64,000 nucleotides of DNA, taken from positions 247,425 through 311,424 of the forward strand of contig NZ_CAKKNC010000002.1 in assembly GCF_918741285.1 (NCBI RefSeq), given 5' to 3'. Shown here one piece after another: positions 8,538-16,551 of the stretch. Positions within the stretch are counted from its first letter, which is position 1; each line of letters opens with the position of its first letter. The notes under the pieces were generated by a model. The model was not told the origin of the DNA, did not search any database, and saw only the letters and a list, made by a program, of their open reading frames with translations. This DNA is from Sphingobium sp. CECT 9361 (GTDB lineage Bacteria > Pseudomonadota > Alphaproteobacteria > Sphingomonadales > Sphingomonadaceae). A program made the position numbers and the translations under genes.

Positions 8538-9041
8538 TCAGCTCGAATATGGGTCAGCAAGTCCCATAGAAGCAAGGGCGCGTATTTCCAATGCTTCCAT
8601 CGCCTCGGCATCTAATTCGTCCATGTGGTCGTAGCCCAAAAGGTGAAACATGCCGTGTACTATCAGATGCGTGGCGTGATCGGCTACGGAGATGCCTTTA
8701 TCCTGAGCCTCAGAGGTGCAGACGCCAGCGGCTAGCACGATATCGCCCAGAAGGACTTCGCCATCGTCTGTGTTGGCCATCGTTTCGAGCAGGTCGGTTT
8801 GCACCATGGGAAATGACAGCACATTCGTCGGCTTGTCTTTCTGCCGATAGTCGCGGTTGAGCGTTTGGACTTCCGTATTGCCGGTCAGCTTTACGGCAAC
8901 TTCGTAGGACACGGGTTGCGTTTCGTAATCGGCATAAAGGCTGTGTCGTATGGCTGAAACGACAGCGCGTTCCGCCAGGCTTTCCCAGTCTACTCCCGTC
9001 GGCCATTCATTGCCTTCGTTGATAAGCGCAACGTCAAGCAT
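8538..9041 (-). CDS. ybeY: Endoribonuclease YbeY
   Basis: YbeY is a zinc-dependent single-strand endoribonuclease involved in 16S rRNA 3'-end maturation and 70S quality control. The metal motif is clear: HLIVHGMFHLLGYDH, i.e. H-x3-H-x5-H. The preceding NRDYRQKDKPTNVLSFP segment is also a family hallmark. I chose ATG 9041 (MLDVALINEG), giving 167 residues; the open frame further upstream lies within phoH. It overlaps the 3' end of phoH by 8 nt, so translation is likely coupled. Confidence 0.93.
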   Translation of the reverse strand: MLDVALINEGNEWPTGVDWESLAERAVVSAIRHSLYADYETQPVSYEVAVKLTGNTEVQTLNRDYRQKDKPTNVLSFPMVQTDLLETMANTDDGEVLLGDIVLAAGVCTSEAQDKGISVADHATHLIVHGMFHLLGYDHMDELDAEAMEALEIRALASMGLADPYSS

Positions 9042-10032
9042 CCGGACCCTCGTAAGCCTGAACAATCCGACCAACGACAGGATGACGCACGACGTCGGAT
9101 ATGCCGAACGGCACGACCGCGATGCCTTCGATACCCTCCAGCTTTCCGACAGCGTCTGCCAAGCCGGAGGCACCAGGCTGCGGCAAGTCAACCTGTTTGG
9201 GGTCGCCGCAGATGACCATCCGGCTATTCTCGCCGAAGCGGGTGAGGAACATCTTCATCTGCGCAATGGTAGTATTCTGGGCTTCATCGAGGATGATAAA
9301 GGCATTGGCGAGCGTGCGGCCACGCATGAAAGCAAGCGGCGCAATTTCAATTTCGCCGGACGCAATGCGGCGCTCGACCTGTTCGGCAGGTAAGGTGTCG
9401 TAGAGCGCATCGTAAAGCGGCCGAAGATAAGGATCGACCTTTTCCTTCATATCGCCGGGAAGGAAACCCAAGCGCTCACCCGCTTCGACGGCCGGACGCG
9501 ACAGGATGAGGCGATCGACGCTTCCTGAGATGAGCTGACTTACGGCCTGCGCTACTGCAAGATAGGTTTTGCCGGTTCCTGCTGGCCCAAGGGCAAAGAT
9601 GACATCGTTGCGCGCCAGCGCTTCCATATAGGTAATTTGCGTCGGCGAGCGGGGGACGATTGTCTTCTTGCGCGTCCGGATCATCACTTTGGGCGGTTCG
9701 GCAACATCGCGGCGAATGATGCCGTCGAGAGTAGGCTCCGATGACATGGCAATCACTGCCTCCACGGCGCCGGAATCGATGGGCTGTCCCTCGACAATGC
9801 GATTGTAGAGGCCGGTCAACACGTCACGGGCACGCGCGGCGGCTTCGGCCTCGCCTTCGATCTGCAGATGGTTGCCGCGTGCGGCGATATATACGCCCAG
9901 CCTGTTCTCGATAGCGACGAGGTTTTGGTCGAACTGACCAAAGAGCGTTCCGAGGAGGTAAGGCTTTTCGAATGTGACTTCGAGCCGGACGCGTTCGCCA
10001 GGTTCGGCCTTGGGATGATGCTTCTTCGCCAT
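9034..10032 (-). CDS. phoH: PhoH family ATPase
   Basis: PhoH-like proteins are P-loop ATPases related to the helicase superfamily, often linked to RNA metabolism and found next to YbeY. The N-terminal part carries a KH-like region (NRLGVYIAARGNHLQIEG), the C-terminal part the ATPase: Walker A FALGPAGTGKTYLA, Walker B AFIILDEAQNTT, and GDPKQVDLP. The start is ATG 10032 (MAKKHHPKAEPGE), because an excellent Shine-Dalgarno (CAGGAGGG) lies 7-8 nt upstream; product 332 residues. Gene order miaB-phoH-ybeY-corC is conserved in many Proteobacteria. Confidence 0.93.
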   Translation of the reverse strand: MAKKHHPKAEPGERVRLEVTFEKPYLLGTLFGQFDQNLVAIENRLGVYIAARGNHLQIEGEAEAAARARDVLTGLYNRIVEGQPIDSGAVEAVIAMSSEPTLDGIIRRDVAEPPKVMIRTRKKTIVPRSPTQITYMEALARNDVIFALGPAGTGKTYLAVAQAVSQLISGSVDRLILSRPAVEAGERLGFLPGDMKEKVDPYLRPLYDALYDTLPAEQVERRIASGEIEIAPLAFMRGRTLANAFIILDEAQNTTIAQMKMFLTRFGENSRMVICGDPKQVDLPQPGASGLADAVGKLEGIEGIAVVPFGISDVVRHPVVGRIVQAYEGPDA

Positions 10033-10057
10033 TATCGTTCCCTCCTGGTGATTTCGC

Positions 10058-11437
10058 TCAAGCAGCTTTCCTCCCTGCAATCTCGCCCGCCAGACTATTA
10101 GGTCCGGCGCTGACAATATCGACGTCTATTACATCGCCCAGCGCAGCATGGGGGGCAGTCACATGAACGGATTGCAGCCACGGCGTCTTGCCGATCAATT
10201 GACCGGGGTATCGCCCAACCCGTTCCAACAGAATAGGCACACGCTTGCCCACAGTCGCGGAGTTGAACTCAACCTGATGCGCATTGATGCGCGCTTGGAG
10301 TCGTTGAAGACGCTCGTCCATTACGTCAGGCGAAATCTGGTCACTCATGTCTGCGGCAGGTGTGCCCGGACGAGGACTGTATTTGAAGCTGTAGGCCATG
10401 AAATAGCGTACTTGATCCAGCAGGGTCATGGTCGCTTCGAAATCGCTTTCGCTTTCGCCCGGAAACCCCACGATAAAATCGCCAGACAATGCAATATCCG
10501 GGCGGACTGCCCGCATTTTGTCAATGATCGTCAGGTAGCTCTCAACCGTGTGGTTGCGGTTCATCGCCTTCAATATGCGATCGCTTCCGGCCTGTACTGG
10601 AAGGTGCAAAAAGGGCATTAACTTGGGTACTTCCGCGTGCGCCCTAATCAACCCATCGGTCATGTCGTTGGGATGGCTGGTCATGTAACGGATACGCGAT
10701 AAATCAGGTAAGTCGGCCAAGGCACGGATAAGATCGTCAAAACCCATGTGCCGCCCGCGCTCGTCTTCTCCGGTCCAGGCATTCACATTCTGCCCGAGAA
10801 GAGTGACTTCGCTAACTCCCCCGTCGATCAGCGCTTTGGCTTCGTCGAGAATTGCGGAACAAGGGCGACTGATTTCCGCACCGCGCGTGTAAGGAACGAC
10901 GCAATAGGTGCAGAATTTGTCGCAGCCTTCCTGAATCGTAAGGAAAGCGGTTGGCCGTGCTTGCCTGGGTCGCGCCGGAAGTGCGCCGAATTTCGATGCC
11001 GCCGGCATATCCGTATCGAGTGCCGCTTCGCCACGCACAGCTTTGCCGATTAATTCCGGTAAATGGTGGTAGGCTTGCGGACCGACCACGATGTCCACCG
11101 TAGGAGCGCGACGCGAAATTTCTCCGCCCTCGGCCTGTGCCACGCAACCGGCCACCGCAATCATCGGTCGGGTTCCATCCTCATAGCGCATCCGGCCGAT
11201 GTCGGAATAAACCCGGTCAACGGCCTTTTCCCGAATATGGCAGGTGTTGAGCACGACAAGATCGGCTTGCGCGTTTTCCTCCGCGGCATTCATACCTTGC
11301 GCAGTTAGCATTTCCGCCATGCGTTCGCCGTCATAGACGTTCATCTGGCAGCCGAAGGACTTGACCTGGAAAGTTGTCGGCGCACCCGCTCGGCGGGCCG
11401 CTGGAAGATGCTTGTTGGGCAGAAGGGGGCGATTCAT
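10058..11437 (-). CDS. miaB: tRNA-2-methylthio-N6-isopentenyladenosine synthase MiaB
   Basis: MiaB is a radical SAM methylthiotransferase that modifies A37 of tRNAs reading UNN codons. Domain order is visible: UPF0004 N-terminal domain with SFGCQMNVYDGERM, further Cys residues that bind the auxiliary cluster (VLNTCHIREKA, AVAGCVAQAEG), the radical SAM motif CDKFCTYC (C-x3-C-x2-C), and a C-terminal TRAM domain. ATG 11437 gives 459 residues and lies 8 nt beyond the plsC stop; the upstream extension to 11506 would overlap plsC and looks unlike the family. Confidence 0.93.
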   Translation of the reverse strand: MNRPLLPNKHLPAARRAGAPTTFQVKSFGCQMNVYDGERMAEMLTAQGMNAAEENAQADLVVLNTCHIREKAVDRVYSDIGRMRYEDGTRPMIAVAGCVAQAEGGEISRRAPTVDIVVGPQAYHHLPELIGKAVRGEAALDTDMPAASKFGALPARPRQARPTAFLTIQEGCDKFCTYCVVPYTRGAEISRPCSAILDEAKALIDGGVSEVTLLGQNVNAWTGEDERGRHMGFDDLIRALADLPDLSRIRYMTSHPNDMTDGLIRAHAEVPKLMPFLHLPVQAGSDRILKAMNRNHTVESYLTIIDKMRAVRPDIALSGDFIVGFPGESESDFEATMTLLDQVRYFMAYSFKYSPRPGTPAADMSDQISPDVMDERLQRLQARINAHQVEFNSATVGKRVPILLERVGRYPGQLIGKTPWLQSVHVTAPHAALGDVIDVDIVSAGPNSLAGEIAGRKAA

Positions 11438-11445
11438 TAGATCGG

Positions 11446-12207
11446 CTATACCGCGCTCGGATGTGTGGCGATAGGCGGTAGGCAGGCTGAAATTCTTTTT
11501 CTGCATTCCGCCGCCAGCATTTTCCGATCAGGAAAGTCTTTAGGATCGAAGGGAGGCAGAAAGTGCAGTGTGACCAAGAGATTTCCAGGGCGCGTTAGAA
11601 CGCGACGCGCGTTCGTTGCCAGACTGGGTTCGTGCCAAGCAATCTCGGAAGCAGCCGTTCCGTAGTCGATGTAAACAGGCTGCACGTTAAGATCGCGGGG
11701 CGGGGGAAGCATAACGGATAACAGAGCAGGCTTGAACGGCAGTAGAGTTGCGCCATGCCCTGTGGTTCCTTCCGGGAACAATGTCATTGGCTGATGCTGT
11801 TCCAACGCGCGCCTTAGTGCATCGACCTGATCGCTTACCCGATTGCGGCTGTGACGCGCGATAAACAGCGTGTTGTTTTGTGCTGCAAGCCATCCGACCA
11901 GCGGCAGGCCTTTCACATCATCCTTTGAAACGAAGGCCGTTCCTGTCGCTCCTCCCATGGCCAGAATATCTATCCAGCTCAGATGATTTGCCACAAAGAA
12001 CACATCGCGTTTCAAAGGCTTTCCTCTGATTTCGACGCGAGCGCCAACGGCGCGTGCCGCAAGACCGAGAAATATGCGAGGCCATGGCGATCGCCATGGC
12101 AATATTCGCCAAAGCACATGCGGCAACACACACAATAACAACACTGTCAGGAGCGCGGCGAGCCGCTGCGCTCGTCTAATGCGGTCTGCCAGTGGAAAGC
12201 GCTTCAA
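11446..12207 (-). CDS. plsC: Lysophospholipid acyltransferase family protein (PlsC-like)
   Basis: This is a 253-residue membrane-bound 1-acyl-glycerol-3-phosphate acyltransferase-like enzyme. It has an N-terminal hydrophobic helix (AALLTVLLLCVLPHVLW), the catalytic NHLSWID box (family NHx4D) and the substrate motif FPEGTTGHG. The likely role is phospholipid synthesis, or transfer to another acyl acceptor such as an ornithine lipid. It begins 1 nt after the fur stop and ends 8 nt before miaB, so it is part of the fur-plsC-miaB-phoH-ybeY-corC run, an arrangement I associate with sphingomonads. Confidence 0.87.
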   Translation of the reverse strand: MKRFPLADRIRRAQRLAALLTVLLLCVLPHVLWRILPWRSPWPRIFLGLAARAVGARVEIRGKPLKRDVFFVANHLSWIDILAMGGATGTAFVSKDDVKGLPLVGWLAAQNNTLFIARHSRNRVSDQVDALRRALEQHQPMTLFPEGTTGHGATLLPFKPALLSVMLPPPRDLNVQPVYIDYGTAASEIAWHEPSLATNARRVLTRPGNLLVTLHFLPPFDPKDFPDRKMLAAECRKRISACLPPIATHPSAV

Positions 12208-12208
12208 A

Positions 12209-12631
12209 TCAGCTTTTAGGGTCTAGAGCTACGCCGTAAAGTTCCATGCGGTGGTCGACCAGGCGAAAACCCAGCTTGGCGGCTATCATTTTTTGTAGCT
12301 GTTCCAGCTCTGGGTCTACAAACTCGATCACCATGCCGGTTTCGACGTCGATCAGATGATCGTGATGAGATTCCGGGGCGGCTTCATACCGTGCTCGACC
12401 ATCGCCGAAATCATGCCGCTCCAATATGCCCGCTTCTTCGAACAGGCGCACGGTGCGGTAAACCGTCGCAATGGAGATGCCCGGATCGATAGCCGCTGCA
12501 CGCGCGTGGAGCCGTTCCACGTCAGGATGATCTTCAGCGTCCGATAGTACCTGAGCGATAACCCGCCGCTGCTCGGTAATGCGCAAGCCCTTTTCGGCAC
12601 ATAAGGCTTCAACGTCGATCTTGCGGTTCAT
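12209..12631 (-). CDS. fur: Ferric uptake regulator Fur (alphaproteobacterial type)
   Basis: This is a metal-responsive winged-helix repressor of 140 residues. The DNA-binding part includes KGLRITEQRRVIAQVL and ISIATVYRTVRLFEEAGIL; the dimerisation part has the HHDHLIDVETG metal segment and IEFVDPELEQLQ. Classical gammaproteobacterial Fur carries CxxC pairs for structural zinc; here there is only one Cys near the N-terminus, as in alphaproteobacterial Fur/Mur, so it could sense iron or manganese. A Fur-box-like dyad at 33137-33155 is a possible target. It is the first gene of the run fur-plsC-miaB. Confidence 0.92.
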   Translation of the reverse strand: MNRKIDVEALCAEKGLRITEQRRVIAQVLSDAEDHPDVERLHARAAAIDPGISIATVYRTVRLFEEAGILERHDFGDGRARYEAAPESHHDHLIDVETGMVIEFVDPELEQLQKMIAAKLGFRLVDHRMELYGVALDPKS

Positions 12632-12758
12632 GAGCGCCCTATTCTGCGAGTCATTACGGGTAAAGTGACTTGCAGCTTATCTAATTTATCGCAGATGCGA
12701 AAGGGCTGCGCTGTTTGCTATCAAACGCATCCCTTCCACGACCGACGCTATCTTCAGA

Positions 12759-13184
12759 TCACTTGGCAGCGACGCGGCGGCGCCTTTTAGTCCCCAGGCC
12801 AATCTTTTTCGCCAATGTGCGGCGTTGCTCAGCATAGTTGGGGGCCACCATTGGATAGTCGGCTGGAAGGCTCCACTTTGTCCGGTAATCGTCCGGCGTC
12901 ATCTGATAATGGGTCATAAGGTGACGCTTAAGCATTTTGAGCTTCTTTCCATCCTCCAAACATACAATGTAGTCCGGTTTGATAGAAGATCGAACAGAAA
13001 CAGCCGGTTCCAACTTGACTTCAGGTACGACAGGAGCATCCGAAAGGCTGGAAAGTGCACCATATACATTCTTGATGAGAACGGGCAGGTCGGAAACAGC
13101 TACGCTATTGTTGGATACATGCGCAGCAACGATGTCGGAGGTTAGCGTTATGAGCATTTCTGACTGGGCATTTTGTTCGTCCAT
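12759..13184 (-). CDS. MucR/Ros-family zinc-finger transcriptional regulator
   Basis: MucR/Ros proteins are alphaproteobacterial H-NS-like regulators with a prokaryotic zinc finger. From ATG 13184 (preceded by CAGGAGTG) the product is 141 residues: a helical oligomerisation N-terminus and the finger CLEDGKKLKMLKRHLMTHY, with the Cys-Asp-His-His ligand set typical of MucR, then the conserved MTPDDYRTKWSLPADYPMVAPNYA and a basic tail (GTKRRRR). Start codons further upstream would lack a ribosome-binding site. It is monocistronic, between rimI and fur. MucR homologues control exopolysaccharide, motility and cell-cycle genes. Confidence 0.92.
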   Translation of the reverse strand: MDEQNAQSEMLITLTSDIVAAHVSNNSVAVSDLPVLIKNVYGALSSLSDAPVVPEVKLEPAVSVRSSIKPDYIVCLEDGKKLKMLKRHLMTHYQMTPDDYRTKWSLPADYPMVAPNYAEQRRTLAKKIGLGTKRRRRVAAK

Positions 13185-13298
13185 TATGACACTCCTGACA
13201 TCGGTTATTGAGGCGACCCGTCCGTTACTTATTTTTAGGAGGGTTGTTGACCCACTATGGGCGAACTCAGTAGATTTCAAGCCAATAGTAATAGGGCG

Positions 13299-13772
13299 CT
13301 AAAGATCAATACGGAAAGTCAAAGCGTCACGAACCTGACCGTCACTGCCATGATAGTAATTAGGACGAGTATTTATATGGTTAAAGCCAATATTTTTGTA
13401 GAGATGAATTGCGTCATTGGTTGATCGCACTTCCAAATGCATGGTGAGTATGCCGCGAAATCGTGCAGCGGTCAGGCAGTCCCGAAGCAATGCAGTCCCA
13501 ATGGAACGGCCGCTCCACCCCGGGTCTACGGCCAACAGAAGCAATTCGGACTCATCGAGTATCGCGCGTACCAGCGCAAATCCAAGCGTTGCAGCGTCAA
13601 GTCGCGCCAATGTCAGCCAAGTGCCCGGTAGTGCCACCATCCCAGCGAGTTGAGATGCGGTCCACGCTTCACCAAAAACAGGATTGAACGCGCGCGTCAT
13701 GATGGTCATCGCGGCGGCCTGCGCATTCCGATCGGCCTTTTCGTGCCGTTGTAGAACAAGCCCGTGGATCAT
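13299..13772 (-). CDS. rimI: GNAT acetyltransferase, RimI-like
   Basis: A 157-residue GNAT-fold N-acetyltransferase with the acetyl-CoA loop in LAVDPGWSGRSIGTALLRDC and the C-terminal HLEVRSTNDAIHLYKNIGF segment, which is characteristic of RimI (ribosomal protein S18 N-alpha-acetyltransferase). Its start overlaps the tsaB stop by 4 nt, and the tsaB-rimI pairing is widespread in bacteria, so RimI is more likely than another GNAT. The true substrate is not proven. Confidence 0.85.
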   Translation of the reverse strand: MIHGLVLQRHEKADRNAQAAAMTIMTRAFNPVFGEAWTASQLAGMVALPGTWLTLARLDAATLGFALVRAILDESELLLLAVDPGWSGRSIGTALLRDCLTAARFRGILTMHLEVRSTNDAIHLYKNIGFNHINTRPNYYHGSDGQVRDALTFRIDL

Positions 13773-14404
13773 GCTGACGCCGCCATCCCGGCCATTGGCA
13801 TGGCATCTGCGCCACGACCGTAGAGAGGAGTCGCGGGCAGGGTCCGGTCTATCGAATTCATAAATGCGTATTGGGCCGTGTCGATTTCCACATCGATTGC
13901 ATCGCCAAAGCCGCGGGCATCGACCAGCGCCGTTGCGCCACTGCCATAGACGACTGCGTTAGTCAGCGTGACTGCCAATGCGGAAATCGCCGTAGATCGC
14001 AATGGCGTTGTGGCACACGCCGTATCGGGGGCAAACATTTGCCAGAATAGCTCGCCATGACCGCCCGTAATGACGACGGGGAAAGCGCCTTCTGGCGAAA
14101 ACTGCTGCTTCACTGTCGCTGCTATCAATGACAGCGAACTGTATCCGTTGAGCGGTACGCCCCAAGCAAATGCCAAAGCGCGCGCTGCGGCGACGCCAAT
14201 GCGGACGCCGGTGAAGCTGCCTGGCCCGACATCCACAGCTATTGCGTCGGCCAGCCCTCCGTTGGGTAAGGCGGCAATAGCCGGCAGCAGGCGCTCCGCG
14301 TGGCCGCGCCCCACGCGCGTACTCGCTTCGGCGACGCACGCGGCATCGTCGAACAATGCCAGTGACAACGCCAGCGTTGCCGTATCGATAACTAAAGTGC
14401 GCAT
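13769..14404 (-). CDS. tsaB: tRNA threonylcarbamoyladenosine biosynthesis protein TsaB
   Basis: TsaB is a non-catalytic ASKHA-fold partner of TsaD in the synthesis of t6A37 in ANN-decoding tRNAs. Diagnostic segments are the N-terminal LVIDTATLALSLALFDD and GPGSFTGVRIGVAAARALA. Length (211 residues from ATG 14404) is typical. The frame also opens at a TTG 6 nt upstream, but ATG 14404 follows a GGGG stretch and matches the family start. It is coupled with rimI downstream by a 4-nt overlap. Confidence 0.92.
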   Translation of the reverse strand: MRTLVIDTATLALSLALFDDAACVAEASTRVGRGHAERLLPAIAALPNGGLADAIAVDVGPGSFTGVRIGVAAARALAFAWGVPLNGYSSLSLIAATVKQQFSPEGAFPVVITGGHGELFWQMFAPDTACATTPLRSTAISALAVTLTNAVVYGSGATALVDARGFGDAIDVEIDTAQYAFMNSIDRTLPATPLYGRGADAMPMAGMAASA

Positions 14405-14435
14405 TCCCAACCCCGAAAGACTACTCCCGCAGGCG

Positions 14436-15029
14436 CTAGTCTATACGGTTGAATTTTCCAAATTCGGGACGTGGCAGACGTTCGAAAATCGTGGCGGGAT
14501 CGCCATAGCCAAGGGTCGAGATAAAGTTGGACTTCACACTGGGCGTATCCGCGAAGAAGGCCGCATCGACGGCAGCATTGTCAAACCCCGACATCGGTCC
14601 GGTATCGAGCCCAAGCGCACGCGCGGCAACAATGAAGTATGCCCCTTGCAGTGTGCTATTGCGGAAGGCGCTGGTCTTCCGCAGTTCTTCGTTTCCGTCG
14701 AACCAGGACTTCGCGTCTGCTGGCGGGAAAAGCTCTGGCAAAAATTCGTGAAAATTTTCGTCCATACCGATGATAGCCGTCACCGGCGCCTTGCTTATCT
14801 TCTCGGCATTCGTTCCCGATGACAGTGCTGCAAGCTTATCCTTCGATTCCTGGGATACGCACCATATCAGCCGCGCGGGCAACTGGTTTGCTGAAGTGGG
14901 TCCCCATTTCATAAGATCCCAAATCGCATGCAGGTCTGCTTCCGCAACAGGCTTGTCGAGGTAGCCGTTGTAGGACCGTGCCTTTACGAAAATCTGATCA
15001 AGGGCATTCTGCGGCAGAGCGTCAGCCAT
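14436..15029 (-). CDS. Nitroreductase family protein, RutE/malonic semialdehyde reductase-like
   Basis: This is an FMN-dependent nitroreductase-fold enzyme of 197 residues, starting at ATG 15029 behind a TGGAG ribosome-binding site. The FMN/dimer contacts appear in KWGPTSANQLPAR (the family W/xSxxN pattern) and in LGYGDPATIFERLPR near the C-terminus. This subfamily (RutE/HadB, YdfN-like) has been linked to reduction of malonic semialdehyde in pyrimidine degradation, but no rut genes are nearby, so the physiological substrate is open. It is 45 nt downstream of the NFU scaffold gene. Confidence 0.85.
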   Translation of the reverse strand: MADALPQNALDQIFVKARSYNGYLDKPVAEADLHAIWDLMKWGPTSANQLPARLIWCVSQESKDKLAALSSGTNAEKISKAPVTAIIGMDENFHEFLPELFPPADAKSWFDGNEELRKTSAFRNSTLQGAYFIVAARALGLDTGPMSGFDNAAVDAAFFADTPSVKSNFISTLGYGDPATIFERLPRPEFGKFNRID

Positions 15030-15073
15030 GTCGTAAACTCCAGATAGCAATGAGATTTATTTCGAAAGGATGT

Positions 15074-15646
15074 CTAAACGGCGCGAACTTCGGTTACCTC
15101 AGGCACATAGTGCTTTAGCAAGGACTCTATACCTTGTTTCAAAGTCGCAGAAGAGGACGGGCAGCCAGCGCAAGCGCCCTGCATCTTCAAAAAGACCTTG
15201 CCCTTGTCGAAGCCACGGTACACGATGTCACCGCCGTCGTTTGCGACAGCGGGGCGGACGCGCGTTTCGATCAATTCTCTGATCTGGGCAACGATTTCGG
15301 CATCGGCTGGATCATCTTCGAATGCCTCGTCGTCAGGAACGAATATCCCCGACGCGCTTCCAGAGTGGAATAGCGGCATATTGCCGGAGAAGTGATCAAG
15401 GAGAATGGCGATTACGTCTGGTTTGACGTCCGACCAATCGACGCCGGCGCTCAACGTTACCGAGACGAAATCATAGCCAAAAAATACGCCGGTTACGTCG
15501 CCCAGTGAAAAGAGCGTCTCTGCAAGAGGTGACGCAGCCGCTTCCTCTTCAGTAGCGAAATCGCGTGTGCCTGACGCCATTACTGCCTGGCCTGGCAGGA
15601 ATTTGAGAGTGGCGGGGTTCGGGGTAGTTTCGGTCTCGATCAACAT
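15074..15646 (-). CDS. NFU1/NifU-type iron-sulfur scaffold protein
   Basis: Members carry [4Fe-4S] clusters to apo-enzymes. The protein has an N-terminal Nfu_N domain (TETTPNPATLKFLPG) and a C-terminal NifU domain with the cluster-binding CxxC in GACAGCPSSSATLKQGIE. From ATG 15646 the product is 190 residues. An ATG 9 nt upstream (15655) is also possible; neither has a strong Shine-Dalgarno, and I chose the family-typical MLIETE start. The long upstream open frame to 15781 overlaps the divergent gene and is not expected to be translated. Confidence 0.9.
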   Translation of the reverse strand: MLIETETTPNPATLKFLPGQAVMASGTRDFATEEEAAASPLAETLFSLGDVTGVFFGYDFVSVTLSAGVDWSDVKPDVIAILLDHFSGNMPLFHSGSASGIFVPDDEAFEDDPADAEIVAQIRELIETRVRPAVANDGGDIVYRGFDKGKVFLKMQGACAGCPSSSATLKQGIESLLKHYVPEVTEVRAV

Positions 15647-15766
15647 ATGTGTCATTTGGGGTGTTAGCTGACGCAGATCAAGCAAGCTTTTGTTTGGTGC
15701 CTCACAAGGAACCCGCTTTGGCCTTGGGCGCTTTACCCCAATGAACTTCACCAAAGGAGCGTTGGA

Positions 15767-16237
15767 ATGACCCAGGAGCATGATATCAAGGATCGGTTTT
15801 GGAAGGAGCTTTCCGACAGTCCCTTTCTAATGGTGGGGCTGGACAATGCTTCGGGGCATAGCATCCCTATGACTGCGCAACTGGACAAGGATGCTAATCA
15901 TGCATTCTGGTTCTACACCTCGCGAGACAACAGGCTGGCAGCCGGTGGCGCAGCAATGGCCCAGTTTGCTGGCAAGGATCATCATCTGTTTGCGTGCATT
16001 TCGGGCACTTTGGTTGAGGAGACCGATCAGGCCGTAGTGGACGCGCATTGGTCCAACGAAGTGGCCGCCTGGTATGAGGGCGGGCGGGAGGACCCCAATT
16101 TATTGATGCTACGTTTTGATCTGGGGGACGCCGAAATATGGTTGGCCGACATGTCCCTCAAAGGCGTTTTCAAAATGCTGATCGGCGGCGACATCCGTTC
16201 CGAGATGAAGGGGAAGCACGCCGAGGTTACACTATAA
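15767..16237 (+). CDS. General stress protein 26-like / pyridoxamine 5'-phosphate oxidase-related protein
   Basis: A 156-residue FMN-binding split-barrel protein of the pyridoxamine 5'-phosphate oxidase superfamily, close to the general stress family 26 group. Recognisable segments are FLMVGLDNASGHSIPMTAQL, the aromatic strand HAFWFYTSRDN, and the C-terminal NLLMLRFDLGDAEIWLAD. It likely binds a flavin; reaction unknown. It is divergent from the NFU gene and followed directly by a strong stem-loop, so it appears to be monocistronic. Confidence 0.82.
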   Translation: MTQEHDIKDRFWKELSDSPFLMVGLDNASGHSIPMTAQLDKDANHAFWFYTSRDNRLAAGGAAMAQFAGKDHHLFACISGTLVEETDQAVVDAHWSNEVAAWYEGGREDPNLLMLRFDLGDAEIWLADMSLKGVFKMLIGGDIRSEMKGKHAEVTL

Positions 16238-16245
16238 GGCGATCT

Positions 16246-16282
16246 GCCACCCACTTTCCTGACAGTCGGGAAAGTGGGTGGC
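16246..16282 (+). terminator. Strong 14-bp stem-loop after the stress-protein gene
   Basis: GCCACCCACTTTCC at 16246-16259 pairs perfectly with GGAAAGTGGGTGGC at 16269-16282 across a 9-nt loop. It starts 8 nt after the stop. No immediate T-tract follows (a TTTTTT run comes about 30 nt later), so it may be a transcript-stabilising or atypical terminator hairpin. Confidence 0.7.
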
Positions 16283-16551
16283 TTCTCAAGACTTAAAATT
16301 GTTGCTTTTTTAATCGATCACACCTAAAGACCTCCGCAGCGCAGCATCCGGGCCATTTCGGCCCCGTAGCGATTGGTAGCGTGATCGTCCTTATATCCGC
16401 CTGGCAGAGCCGCGTGGATGACTGGACCGGCCAATGACCTGCGCTTTGCTTGAGGCTTCCCTTTTCACGCGGGTCGTTTCGTAACCCGCCTTGTGCCGCG
16501 ATTGCGTCTTGCGATCGTTTCGGCGCAACGCTCCATTGTGAGTATTTAACT

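Noticed and set aside
12632..12758. Possible Fur autoregulatory site upstream of fur
   Set aside because: A TATCTAATTTATCGCAG stretch looks A/T-rich but has no convincing symmetric Fur-box dyad; I could not support it.
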